DNA of 64,000 nucleotides from positions 1,550,001 through 1,614,000 of the forward strand of contig NZ_CP073063.1 in NCBI RefSeq assembly GCF_022654015.1. Direction: 5' to 3'. This document shows positions 25,477-33,331 of this stretch, in pieces. A program made the translations under genes and the position numbers. Under the pieces are notes generated by a model, which was not told where the DNA came from, made no database searches, and saw nothing but the letters and a program-made list of their open reading frames with translations. How positions within the stretch are numbered: position 1 is the stretch's first letter; each line of letters begins with the position of its first letter. The DNA is from Brevundimonas diminuta. GTDB taxonomy: Bacteria; Pseudomonadota; Alphaproteobacteria; Caulobacterales; Caulobacteraceae.

Positions 25477-25696
25477 CTTTCTGGAAACGAACAAGCTGTT
25501 CAGACTATGCGCGCGTTTCAAACATCGGCCCGATCCGCGACTTGCTCTCGCCGGAACGGTTATGATGTATTTAGTCAGCGACGCTTAAAACGCGGTGGAA
25601 AATCAGTCGCGTCCTGTCGCCGGTTCAGACCTTTTGGGGAAGGAACCGACCTGTGTAGCTGTGCTTTTATGTGTCTCACCCAACGGAGATATCGTT

Positions 25697-26197
25697 ATGG
25701 CCGAGAAAACACTCGAAACCCTGTTCCACGACACCCTTAAGGATATCTATTATGCAGAACGGAAAATCCTGAAATCGCTGCCTAAAATGGCGCGCGCCGC
25801 TCAATCACCCGAACTGAAGGCTGCGTTTGAAAAGCACAAAGAGCAGACTGAAGGGCAAATCGAACGGCTGCAACAGGTCTTCGAGATTATCGGGAAGGCC
25901 CCGCGAGGCAAGACGTGCGACGCCATCGAGGGCATTCTTGCCGAGGGTGATGAGATCATGGAGGAATATAAGGATAATCCCGCTCTGGATGCCGGTCTGC
26001 TGGCCGCAGCCCAAGCCGTCGAACATTACGAGATTACGCGCTACGGCACTCTGCGACGTTGGGCGAACGTGCTGGGCCTAAACGATGCTGCCGCGCTGCT
26101 CGAAGAGACTTTGAACGAAGAGTCGCAAACCGACGAAGACCTCACGAGCATTGCCGACGCCGCTGTGAACGCTGACGCTATGATGAAATCTGCATAA
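25697..26197 (+). CDS. yciF: YciE/YciF-type ferritin-like protein (DUF892)
   Basis: A 166-residue four-helix protein of the YciF/DUF892 family. It has the typical start (ETLFHDTLKDIYYAERKILKSLPKMA), FEKHKEQTEGQIERLQQVFE with Glu/His metal-type positions, AGLLAAAQAVEHYEITRYGTL and a C-terminal LLEETLNEESQTDEDLT. Family members are stress-induced ferroxidase-like proteins. The ATG at 25697 follows CGGAG. A GC-rich terminator follows. Presence inside a prophage suggests stress-protective cargo; it may also be a recent host acquisition. Confidence 0.9.
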   Translation: MAEKTLETLFHDTLKDIYYAERKILKSLPKMARAAQSPELKAAFEKHKEQTEGQIERLQQVFEIIGKAPRGKTCDAIEGILAEGDEIMEEYKDNPALDAGLLAAAQAVEHYEITRYGTLRRWANVLGLNDAAALLEETLNEESQTDEDLTSIADAAVNADAMMKSA

Positions 26198-26254
26198 GTT
26201 TTAGGAACCCGCTCTTTCAGGCAGTGTTGAGAGAGCGCGAAGCAACTCTGTGGG

Positions 26255-26281
26255 GCGGTGATCGAGGTCACCGCTCTTTTT
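26255..26281 (+). terminator. Rho-independent terminator of the yciF gene
   Basis: GCGGTGA and TCACCGC arms with a 6-base loop, then a seven-T run. It lies 58 bases after the yciF stop on the same strand. Confidence 0.85.
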
Positions 26282-26431
26282 TTGCGGCATTTTCCGCAGG
26301 GGTTCCACTGGTTTCATCGGTGTAAAATGTCGGCAGGTTTGTCCGCTGCTTGTGCTGCGCCGCCGCAACCCCGCTCCCCCGTAGTTCAGGAAGGTCAGGC
26401 GCCGAGCAGGATGCGAGCGCATGACGCCCTG

Positions 26432-26576
26432 TATTATAGAGGGAGGCAAAAACTGTCTGAAAAACCGTATTTGAGGGGGCTCCCTCTATTATAGAGAGAA
26501 CGGCCAAAGGCCCGTATTTCAGGAGGGGATCGCCCTCTATTAATATAGTAGGTATTGAAGAGTATAATAGAGGGAG
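26432..26576. repeat. Cluster of four TATWATAGAGGGAG elements
   Basis: Copies at 26432-26445 (plus), 26480-26493 (minus), 26531-26545 (minus, TATTAATAGAGGGCG) and 26563-26576 (plus) are arranged as outward/inward inverted pairs in an otherwise AT-rich 150-bp stretch. A second, imperfect repeat (CCGTATTT-x-AGGxGG) precedes each minus copy. The cluster lies in a 395-bp gene-free stretch between yciF and the 26594 gene. It could be an operator array, an origin-like iteron set or promoters for the phage polymerase; no such element was seen in the late gene region. Confidence 0.6.
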
Positions 26577-26593
26577 CGGTCTGCTCCCGGCGA

Positions 26594-27280
26594 CTACAAA
26601 GGCGAAGCGGTGCCGGTGGACCAGCCGACAAGGCCCGCCGACGTAGCAGAGCGGGATTGCAGGACGGCGTTTCCGACCAGACCCTTCCCCTTGGCGTCGC
26701 GAGCGTCGAACGGCGCCGTGAACGCTTGGAATGAGGGTGTGTGGATCAGACAGGCAGGATCGCCCTCAAGGTCCAGCCAGACGACGTGTTCATCGTTGTA
26801 GGGCGAACCCTCGCCGGGTTTGACGTGCTTCATGACGCCGACGAAGCCGCGACCTTCGGCAGAAAGTCCCTCGATCTTCTGCATGGTGATGTCGCTGAAC
26901 TTCACCTTGGATTTCTTGGCGATCTTCACCGCATCGGCGGCGGGCCACATCTTCGCGCTGGCCTTCCAGTTCGGACGCTTCCAGTTCGTGATTGTGTCGG
27001 CAGTGTAGGCTTTGACCTCGACCCCATACTGATAGGGGCCGCGCTTGTCGGGGTTGTTGGTCCAGTTGTCGAAGACAGTCGTTTGAAGCGCGGTCACGAT
27101 GTCGAACGCGGGCAGGGGCGTCATGACCGTCGCGACGCTGCGATACTGTGTGTCAGCGATCCTCTCGCACCACCGCACGAAATCGGGGTTCTTGTGCATG
27201 AAGGCAAAGAGAAGGGCTTGATCGTTTCCGATCATGTCGAGATGTTCGACGACATCCTGAATAGTGTTGAAAGGAATCAT
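26594..27280 (-). CDS. Hypothetical protein
   Basis: A 228-residue soluble protein. Notable segments are MIPFNTIQDVVEHLDMIG, FAFMHKNPDFVRWCERIAD, a Trp-rich middle (NWKRPNWKASAKMWPA) and a Gly/Ser-rich tail. No domain is recognised. The ATG at 27280 is preferred to a TTG at 27295, which would begin inside the hairpin at 27296. It is the gene immediately downstream of the SIR2-like gene, separated from it by a strong hairpin. Composition is normal for the element. Confidence 0.55.
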   Translation of the reverse strand: MIPFNTIQDVVEHLDMIGNDQALLFAFMHKNPDFVRWCERIADTQYRSVATVMTPLPAFDIVTALQTTVFDNWTNNPDKRGPYQYGVEVKAYTADTITNWKRPNWKASAKMWPAADAVKIAKKSKVKFSDITMQKIEGLSAEGRGFVGVMKHVKPGEGSPYNDEHVVWLDLEGDPACLIHTPSFQAFTAPFDARDAKGKGLVGNAVLQSRSATSAGLVGWSTGTASPL

Positions 27281-27295
27281 GTAATCCGAAAACAA

Positions 27296-27327
27296 AAGGC
27301 CCCGCGAGTGGAAGATCGCAGGGCCTT
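27296..27327. terminator. Bidirectional terminator between SIR2-like and 26594 genes
   Basis: A perfect 12-bp stem allowing one G-T pair (AAGGCCCTGCGA on the minus strand with its complement, 8-base loop), flanked by T-rich sequence on both sides (AAGTTTTT on plus, TTGTTTTC on minus). Confidence 0.75.
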
Positions 27328-27476
27328 AAGTTTTTCGGATTTGATGACAGAACCGAGTATACGATCCAGACCTTATTTATCCAATATCTAAATGGCCCTG
27401 TTGCCGTGCTTCCACACAACGGAACAGGTTATGGACCTATTTAGTCGGGGAGGGCAGGGTGAAGCCATATCTTTCT

Positions 27477-28568
27477 TTATGAGCGGAGGAGATTTCCAAC
27501 ATCAGCCATGAACTTGCCAGCCTTACTATCGACGACGTTCACTCTGAAACTTCTATAATCGGCGGACTTTGATCCATTTAGCATCGCCGAAATAGCGTTC
27601 TCCGCTGCATCAACATCATATTGAGACATCCCATACGTCGTGGCCCAAACCTGACTGGCCTTTGATCGGTTGTCGGGTCGAATGAGGTCGAGGTTTTGCT
27701 GGAGGAAGCTGAAGCCAAGGAACACTACTTTCTCTGCGTTTTCCATCGCGTGTCGGATGCAGCGTATTTCTTCGTTCTCTTCGAAGCTTTCCGTGAAGAT
27801 TCGCACATGTTCGCTATGCCCCACGATAGACCCAAAATCGTCAAGCCGCGCCCCGTATTGAACTCCTTTGGGCGTCGTCGCGGTTTCCCAGAAAAGATGG
27901 CCAAGACGTCCATAGGGGTGGTAAATTTTAAGCCCCTGCATAGCTGCCGTTGCCTCTTCATCCGTCAAGTTGCCAAACGCCTTGATGGCGTTGAAAAGGT
28001 AATGCTCAATAACTCTATCGTAGTTGAAGCAAATAAATGTGACGTTGTTTAGAAACTCTTCGACGTTGCTGCGACGAACACCCTCTTGTAATCTGAGGAA
28101 AAGTTCATTGAGCCAGTGCGGCTCGCCTCCGTTCTTTTTCGCGACCTCGGTCATGTCAAAGATTGAGCCAGTCTCCATAGATAACGAGCTTTGAGATTCA
28201 GCCCTCAATATGAGACGCCCGATGGCCATCTTTCCGAGTTGAACCCGAACCGGGTCTTCGTTGTGGAAGTCGAGATAGCGGTCGATTGACGATCCCTGAC
28301 GCAACCCCTTAGCCATTGACTGTGCTGTGGCGAACCACTCCTGCCATTTATGCTGGCCCGCGTGTTGAACAATCGCGGCGTTGAATTCGACGTCTTTGTC
28401 GGTCCCCTCCATTGTAAAGACCATTCGATCTGAACGGCGCGGACGCTCTGGCTTCACATTTTCCAGCAACGTCGCGATTTGATCGCGTAGGTCATTACCA
28501 AGCGGAAAGCCGTATTCGCGGCTGCACCCGGCACCGATCACAAATGTCGTTGGCTTCTTGAACATCAA
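27477..28568 (-). CDS. SIR2-like domain protein, putative NAD-cleaving defence effector
   Basis: A 363-residue protein of the SIR2-like (SIR2_2) superfamily. The cofactor-binding motif VIGAGCSREYGFPLGNDL is at the N-terminus; FICFNYDRVIEHYL (about residue 190), KIYHPYGRLG (about 220) and VVFLGFSFLQQNLDLI (about 290) match the family's later motifs (xFNYD, H-x-G and GFSF-like). Bacterial members of this type deplete NAD on phage infection. No partner such as Argonaute or HerA is beside it. The start pair MM at 28568 is only a few codons upstream of the motif, so there is no N-terminal domain. Confidence 0.78.
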   Translation of the reverse strand: MMFKKPTTFVIGAGCSREYGFPLGNDLRDQIATLLENVKPERPRRSDRMVFTMEGTDKDVEFNAAIVQHAGQHKWQEWFATAQSMAKGLRQGSSIDRYLDFHNEDPVRVQLGKMAIGRLILRAESQSSLSMETGSIFDMTEVAKKNGGEPHWLNELFLRLQEGVRRSNVEEFLNNVTFICFNYDRVIEHYLFNAIKAFGNLTDEEATAAMQGLKIYHPYGRLGHLFWETATTPKGVQYGARLDDFGSIVGHSEHVRIFTESFEENEEIRCIRHAMENAEKVVFLGFSFLQQNLDLIRPDNRSKASQVWATTYGMSQYDVDAAENAISAMLNGSKSADYRSFRVNVVDSKAGKFMADVGNLLRS

Positions 28569-28599
28569 AAATCCTTACCACGAAAGAAGCATGGTAAAC

Positions 28600-30117
28600 C
28601 TAAGCGAAGAACTCCGCATCATGGTCGCCCCAGACATGGGCGTAGTCGTCGCGCAGTTCGCGATCCATCGCCGCGATCAACATCTCTGGCGTGACCGGGT
28701 GCATGTTGTCGGTGCTATCCATCGTCGGGACGGCGACATCATCGAAATAGCCCGCCTCCCATGCCTGACGTGCAGCCGTCTCAAGGGACACGCCATCCGC
28801 CCGAACAAGCTTGCGACGGAACGGCGCCTCGCGATGCCAGCGGTCGAGGTCACGCCCGCGAAGTTCGCCGCCATCGTCGCAGATGCCCCGGATAGACAGG
28901 AACTCGCATAGCGACGGATCACGGCGCGGATGGAACGGGCGGGCGGGCTTGGCGACAGGTTCGGCGGGCGCGGTGATGTCCTGCACGATGTCATCGACCG
29001 TGCGGACCTTGCAAGCCGCGACGCGGGAAGGCGCGCGGACACGCCCTCCCTTGAACGCCGACAGACGCGACAGGAAACCGGCCGCAACGCCAGTCGAGAC
29101 AGGCGCGGGCGAAGGCGCGACAGGCGGCGTCGGATCATCGTCGCCGTCATCGCTCGCATGGGCCGAAACCGGCTCGCTGGATAGGCCAGACAGGTCAGGA
29201 AGGCAGATAACGCCAGTCGGGACGGAAGGCCGCTCCACGGGCTTAATTTCGGCCTTGCTGGCCAGTTCGAAAAGGTAGTCACAAGCGGCTTGAGCCTTGC
29301 TCGCCGCCGTGAAAATCGCGCGCTTATCGGCTTTCAGGACGTTCAGCCATGACGCCAAATAAGAGGCGTGATCCTCGCGGGTTTCGTTCTCGATCCCAAG
29401 GCGGGCGCAAGAGAAGGCCGCGCCCATTTCGGCGACCAATTCCTCGAACGCATAAGCCTTATCGCCGAACCGCTTTCCAAACTGGCGATCAAGCCGGGCC
29501 TTCGCGCCGCTCCAATGCGTCAGTTCATGGCACAAGGTCGAATAGTAGCGTTCCGGCTCGCCATACGCCGCGAACGGCGGAACCTGCACAAAGTCACCCT
29601 TGGGCGAATAGAAGGCTTGGGAACCGCCGTGGCGAATGTCGGCGCCCGTCGCGACCGCCCATGCATCGGCCTTCGCGATCCGGGTCTCGGAAGGTTCGAC
29701 CGTCGCCGGTTCATAGAACGAGGCGGGCAAGCCGTCGATTTGTTCGACGTTGAAAACCGCATAGCCCTTCGCGAACAGACGGGCCTTGCCGTCGTCGCCT
29801 TCGTCCGCATCATCGGCTTGAGCCTTGAAGGTTCCCCAATAGACGACAGGCGATGACTTCTCGCCTTTGCGGACGCATCCGCCTAACGCCTTCGCCTGAT
29901 TGAACGTCATCCAAGTGTGGTGACGATAGCCTTTCATTTCGGCCGCGCCCCACAGCAAGGCGACGTTCAGGCCGCGATACGCCTCGCCGTTCGCCCGCGT
30001 CGGGATGACCGGCAGACCGCAAGCCTTCGCGTTGTGACCGGGCGCCCAAGGGCGGACGCCAGCCTCAAGCATGGCGATGATGGAATCCGTGACGGTTTGG
30101 TAGATGTCAGCTTTCAT
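28600..30117 (-). CDS. ArdC-like antirestriction protein
   Basis: A 505-residue protein. The N-terminal domain (about residues 1-130, DIYQTVTDSIIAMLEAGVRPW, RGLNVALLW, MTFNQAKALGG) is the ArdC single-strand-DNA-binding domain. A metallopeptidase-like domain follows with HELTHWSGAKARL (H-E-x-x-H, about residue 205) and AFEELVAEMGAAF. A Pro-rich linker (about 315-400) leads to a C-terminal domain (about 400-505, with FLSIRGICDDGGELRGRDLD) not normally in ArdC. Plasmid and ICE ArdC proteins protect incoming DNA from restriction. A TAGATGCTTT element lies in the short leader before the ATG. Confidence 0.85.
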   Translation of the reverse strand: MKADIYQTVTDSIIAMLEAGVRPWAPGHNAKACGLPVIPTRANGEAYRGLNVALLWGAAEMKGYRHHTWMTFNQAKALGGCVRKGEKSSPVVYWGTFKAQADDADEGDDGKARLFAKGYAVFNVEQIDGLPASFYEPATVEPSETRIAKADAWAVATGADIRHGGSQAFYSPKGDFVQVPPFAAYGEPERYYSTLCHELTHWSGAKARLDRQFGKRFGDKAYAFEELVAEMGAAFSCARLGIENETREDHASYLASWLNVLKADKRAIFTAASKAQAACDYLFELASKAEIKPVERPSVPTGVICLPDLSGLSSEPVSAHASDDGDDDPTPPVAPSPAPVSTGVAAGFLSRLSAFKGGRVRAPSRVAACKVRTVDDIVQDITAPAEPVAKPARPFHPRRDPSLCEFLSIRGICDDGGELRGRDLDRWHREAPFRRKLVRADGVSLETAARQAWEAGYFDDVAVPTMDSTDNMHPVTPEMLIAAMDRELRDDYAHVWGDHDAEFFA

Positions 30118-30171
30118 GTCGCTTACCTATTGATTGAGTTAAAGCATCTATTGAGGACGGTTAGGCGCGGA

Positions 30172-30336
30172 TCATTCGACGATCAGGAACATCCAGCCGT
30201 TGATCGCGAGGCGTTCGCCGCTGATGTCGCAGACCGCTTCAAAGCGGCTATCGAGGTCAGTGTCCGGGCGGACCCAAACAGTCAGGTCACAGTGACCGGC
30301 GGTCAGGTCGATTAGGCGGGTGAACTCTTGAGGCAT
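30172..30336 (-). CDS. Small conserved hypothetical protein
   Basis: A 54-residue protein beginning MPQEFTRLIDLTAGHCDLTVWVRPDTDLDSRF and ending NGWMFLIVE, with beta-rich composition and no membrane segment. It lies upstream of ardC on the same strand, and both are preceded by TAGATGCTTT elements, so co-regulation is likely. The start at 30336 is the first ATG with a good preceding AAGGA; a TTG at 30357 is upstream. No function is recognised. Confidence 0.5.
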   Translation of the reverse strand: MPQEFTRLIDLTAGHCDLTVWVRPDTDLDSRFEAVCDISGERLAINGWMFLIVE

Positions 30337-30374
30337 GGTCAAAATCCTTTGCTCCAAAGCATCTAATAACCGGC

Positions 30375-30403
30375 GTTAGAATCTCTATCCGTTAGCCTGT
30401 CAA
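30375..30403 (-). promoter_or_regulatory. Possible sigma-70-like promoter for the ardC pair
   Basis: TTGACA at 30403-30398 (read on minus) with a 17-base spacer to TCTAAC, which matches four of six bases of the -10 consensus. It lies 40-70 bases before the 30336 start, between two TAGATGCTTT copies. Confidence 0.35.
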
Positions 30404-30589
30404 GCGCGTTCTTTCGTTCAAAGCATCTATTTCGAAAAAAGGCAGGGCCTAAACGTCGCGGCGAACGCGGGCGCGCGCAATCGTCCGCACACGTCCTATC
30501 TGAACGTCACGCGCGCGATGCGTCAGACAGTCGATTGCCGGTTATAGTGGGAATGTTTGCCAACGATGTCAGGACGTTAGCGAGCATCG

Positions 30590-30605
30590 GCGATGTAAAC
30601 ATCGC
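30590..30605. promoter_or_regulatory. Seven-base inverted repeat in the 30.4-30.8 kb gene-free stretch
   Basis: GCGATGT-AA-ACATCGC. The 390-bp interval between the ardC operon and the first small paralog has no convincing gene; it also holds a G-rich hairpin near 30698 (ACCCCCACGGGGGGGT). The dyad is a candidate operator for the XRE regulator encoded nearby; this is inference only. Confidence 0.3.
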
Positions 30606-30820
30606 TTTCGACCGCCCGGCGCATCCCTATTAGACCCTCATGGGTGCAGGGTGCTGGCCAAGGGTCGCCCGACGATGGACCCCCACGGGGGGGTAGAACC
30701 AGCGGGCGCGCGTATATTCCCCTCTTCCCCCAAGTGATCCAAATTTAAATGCCCCAGCTTTCCCTCTATGTCCGGTCCCGGTCTCGACACGTCTGCGCCT
30801 GAAAATCTATAGTCACGCTT

Positions 30821-31036
30821 ATGAAAAACTTACTTGCTGATATCCGTGCAGGGTCGCCTATTTTCAGCGTTGAAACCGTAGGCGACGGGTTCGTAATTAT
30901 CCCGAAACCCGGACAGGAAGCGGCATTTGCCAAAATGATTGACGAACTGTCCTTCCAATCGAACGACGAGTTCGCGATATTCCCGATTACCGATGGGAAA
31001 GTAGGCTACTCGCGAGCGACCGTGATGCCGTTCTGA
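30821..31036 (+). CDS. Small paralog family, member 1
   Basis: A 71-residue protein: start MKNLLADIRAGSPIFSVE, then VGDGFVIIPKPGQEAAF, ending GYSRATVMPF. It is clearly paralogous to those at 31284 and 32466: all share L-x-x-I-x-x-G-S, a GDxxVI-x-P-x-x-GQE strand-turn and a final x-R-A-x-V-x-P-F. The fold is probably small alpha/beta and no function is recognised. The leader is AT-rich compared with neighbours. Confidence 0.7.
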   Translation: MKNLLADIRAGSPIFSVETVGDGFVIIPKPGQEAAFAKMIDELSFQSNDEFAIFPITDGKVGYSRATVMPF

Positions 31037-31283
31037 TTTTGTGCGATCCGGTGAGCGGATGAGACAAACTGAACTGCATTAGAGTTTGAAGCTGGACAAA
31101 TCGTTAGGTGCAGTATCGCGGCATACTGCGATTGTGCATTCCGCATGGCATAGCCACCGCCGCTTCGATACTTATCAAAACAGTTAAGGACGGCGAGCGG
31201 GTCCGCACTTAGGTTGTGAACCAAAGCCACCGAACAGTCCGCAGTTTTCAAGAGCGTAGAGCGTGACGGCATTTGGTAGCGGT

Positions 31284-31511
31284 ATGGAAGAGATATTCGC
31301 CAGCATTGAAAACGGGTCCGCGATATTTGACACTCAACGCCTCGGCGATAGCTGGGTAATCTCCCCGAGGGCTGGTCAGGAAACGGCGTTCGATAGGTTG
31401 GTTAGCGATCTGACGTTCGGGCACCTATCAACCGTCGTGGTCCTCCCGGTGAGTGACGAACGGGGCGCATTTGTTCGGGCGGTAATCATGGGTTCTGACG
31501 TTCAGGTATAA
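31284..31511 (+). CDS. Small paralog family, member 2
   Basis: A 75-residue protein: MEEIFASIENGSAIFDTQ, then LGDSWVISPRAGQETAFDRLVSDL, ending GAFVRAVIMG plus a short tail. The start at 31284 rather than the GTG at 31263 aligns it exactly with member 1. It lies 248 bases after member 1, in a stretch that otherwise holds no gene. Function is unknown. Confidence 0.65.
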   Translation: MEEIFASIENGSAIFDTQRLGDSWVISPRAGQETAFDRLVSDLTFGHLSTVVVLPVSDERGAFVRAVIMGSDVQV

Positions 31512-31830
31512 TGCCAGAGATCGGCGGGTGTGCACCTTGATCAGGCCCCATCTGATCAAAACCATCATTCGGTGGCATTGGTTTTCCCCGCTTTAGTTTG
31601 ATGTCGGGATCGGACTTCATTGCCATCATGTTCCAGTAGACGGCCTTACCGAGTAATTTCGATTTTCGGAAAAGGTTTTCTTCTCCGAGTGCCTCGCGGA
31701 GAAATCCATTTACTTTCGCATTATACTGGATTTTAAGCTCGGACGATTTACAGTTCACACCTTCGCTCCTGCGCGTGAAATGCATTTTGTTTATGAAAGA
31801 TAAAGCGAAATGACCGTTCCAATAAGCCAA
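31486..31830 (-). CDS. Hypothetical basic protein
   Basis: A 114-residue protein rich in Lys/Arg in its middle (KVNGFLREALGEENLFRKSKLLGKAVYW) with a Pro-rich tail. It overlaps member 2 of the paralog family by 26 bases on the opposite strand and is divergent from nothing obvious. No family is recognised. It could be a chance frame, but its length and composition are better than neighbouring shadows. Confidence 0.35.
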   Translation of the reverse strand: MAYWNGHFALSFINKMHFTRRSEGVNCKSSELKIQYNAKVNGFLREALGEENLFRKSKLLGKAVYWNMMAMKSDPDIKLKRGKPMPPNDGFDQMGPDQGAHPPISGIIPERQNP

Positions 31831-31896
31831 GCCATGGCTGACTGTTAAAGTCAGACGGGGGCATTGGCTTTAGTTTCAACTGCTATGTGGTGCTTT

Positions 31897-32235
31897 TTAT
31901 CGTTTGATGAACTCCCGGATCATCGCCGCAACTGCGTTCCGTTCAGGCTCACCGAGTTGCGCCCACAGCTTCAAGATCGCCCGTTCAGACGGGGAATGGC
32001 CGGTGGGGTCTGGATCGCAATAGAGATCAGCCACACTGCATTGAAGGGCCTGAGCAGCTCGTAGGAGGGTCGAAGCCGAAATGCGATTCGCACCTTTTTC
32101 ATATTTCTGGATTTGCTGAAAAGTCACACCAAGCGCGGCTCCAAGCTCCGCTTGCGAAAGTCCGAGAGCAACTCGACGTTCGCGTATCGTTTTGCCGATT
32201 TGGCCATCGATTGGAGAAATGATGATTCGACTCAT
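31897..32235 (-). CDS. XRE-family helix-turn-helix regulator
   Basis: A 112-residue protein with a typical Cro/C1-type domain (about residues 12-66: IGKTIRERRVALGLSQAELGAALGV, then QQIQKYEKGANRISASTLLRAAQAL) and a short C-terminal tail, much like alphaproteobacterial XRE regulators. It lies between small paralogs 2 and 3 and on the opposite strand from both, so it may control them or act as the prophage repressor. An AT-rich dyad-containing region lies upstream of its start. Confidence 0.9.
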   Translation of the reverse strand: MSRIIISPIDGQIGKTIRERRVALGLSQAELGAALGVTFQQIQKYEKGANRISASTLLRAAQALQCSVADLYCDPDPTGHSPSERAILKLWAQLGEPERNAVAAMIREFIKR

Positions 32236-32465
32236 ATCTCCGATATACGACCATTTTTGCTACTGTGAAGCTGCGTTTTAGAAGTTGCGGTGACCTGCTT
32301 CGATCCGGCAGTTTAGATTGCCGCTGCGTTAGATCGTCCGTGTTTGTTGGCGCGGGCAAACTGTCCATGACGCCATAGGTTCGCAGTGCGTAGGATGGTG
32401 GTCGAGCTTTCAATGAGGCGTTAGGCTGGACTTTCGTTGAATGATGGCGTTTGAATACCGACGTT

Positions 32466-32684
32466 ATGGGATGTCTGCTGGATCGCCTCAAGGCGGGTTC
32501 GACCGCTTACACCGTGGAGCCGACAGGTGAGGGCGGCTTCGTCCTTATTTGTCGCGAGGGTCATGCGGACGAATTTACGATCCTCGTCCGCGACCTCGTT
32601 AGTCGGTTCCCAAGCGAGTTTGTGATTTTGCCGACGAGTAATGGCTCAAACGGCTATGAGCGGGCTGTGGTTCTACCGTTCTGA
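32466..32684 (+). CDS. Small paralog family, member 3
   Basis: A 72-residue protein: MGCLLDRLKAGSTAYTVEP, then GEGGFVLICREGHADEF, ending NGYERAVVLPF. It shares the spacing and terminal RAVV-x-P-F of the two others. The ATG at 32466 aligns with their starts; the ATG at 32451 adds five residues. It is divergent from the XRE gene across 230 bases, so one control region probably serves both. Confidence 0.65.
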   Translation: MGCLLDRLKAGSTAYTVEPTGEGGFVLICREGHADEFTILVRDLVSRFPSEFVILPTSNGSNGYERAVVLPF

Positions 32685-32822
32685 TGTCGGAGTTCGAGGC
32701 TCATGGATTGCCGCTGACCAAATATCAGCATGATCCTTTCCCTTCTAACCCGGCATCGACCTGCCGAAACTTGCTGCGGACGTCGCTGATCTTCGCAGAG
32801 CAAACGTCCACGCTGCACAAAA

Positions 32823-33161
32823 ATGCCGTCCCCATCTGGGTCCAACGGCGACTGTCGCAGACGTCATCTATTGGCTGCGCTGTCGGATCGACGGCTGGAA
32901 AACCGCGTCGCCAGTCGCGCTCTCGCCGAAGATGTCGAGACGCTTCGCCTTAAGCTGGAGCGAGTGACTGCCGAGGTTGAAGGCACCTATTCGATGCTGG
33001 CGGGCGACCTGTCTCTGTCCGACCGACTGAACGGTCTGGCGTCAGCATCCGCCCTCGCTCATCTGACCACGACCGTCGCCGGTCTGTCCGTGAAGATCGA
33101 CGCCCTGACGGCTGCGAAGCTGTCGGAAGTGAAGGCTCGCAAGGCTCCCGCGAAGAAGTAA
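32823..33161 (+). CDS. Hypothetical coiled-coil protein, possibly frameshifted at its 5' end
   Basis: A 112-residue reading frame. From about residue 20 it is a convincing helical protein (LENRVASRALAEDVETLRLKLERV, then SLSDRLNGLASASALAH) with a Lys-rich end KARKAPAKK. The first 20 residues are Arg/Ser-rich and look out of frame. In another frame just upstream, DLPKLAADVADLRRAN and TATVADVIYWLR also look protein-like, so the gene may begin near 32760 with a frameshift around 32860-32880, or be degraded. It is a few bases downstream of paralog 3. Confidence 0.45.
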   Translation: MPSPSGSNGDCRRRHLLAALSDRRLENRVASRALAEDVETLRLKLERVTAEVEGTYSMLAGDLSLSDRLNGLASASALAHLTTTVAGLSVKIDALTAAKLSEVKARKAPAKK

Positions 33162-33233
33162 TTTAGGCCGATTTGGTTGACGCCTCCCGATCTCGTGCGA
33201 TCATGAGTGAGGGCGGCGCCGCGGTTTGATGTG

Positions 33234-33249
33234 AGTATCATAAGATACT
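33234..33249. promoter_or_regulatory. Inverted repeat upstream of the methyltransferase
   Basis: AGTATC-ATAA-GATACT, in the 170-bp gap before the methyltransferase. It is a candidate operator or promoter element; the gap has no convincing gene. Confidence 0.3.
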
Positions 33250-33331
33250 GAATATGTTGGTCAAATATGCTCGACAAGTCGGCGGCCTGTGGCAGTTTGA
33301 TAGACATCTATCGCCGCTATGGAGACGCCCT

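Larger units (their letters stand above)
30141..30430. repeat. Three copies of TAGATGCTTT
   Basis: Read on the minus strand, WTAGATGCTTT occurs at 30141-30150 (just before ardC), 30356-30365 (just before the 30172 gene) and 30421-30430 (upstream of both). The exact core repeats three times with 215 and 65 bp between copies, next to start codons. It may be a shared operator or an extended -10-like element for the antirestriction genes. Confidence 0.6.

Noticed and set aside
31006..31272. Minus-strand frame between small paralogs 1 and 2
   Set aside because: Low-complexity composition, no ribosome site, and it overlaps the end of paralog 1.
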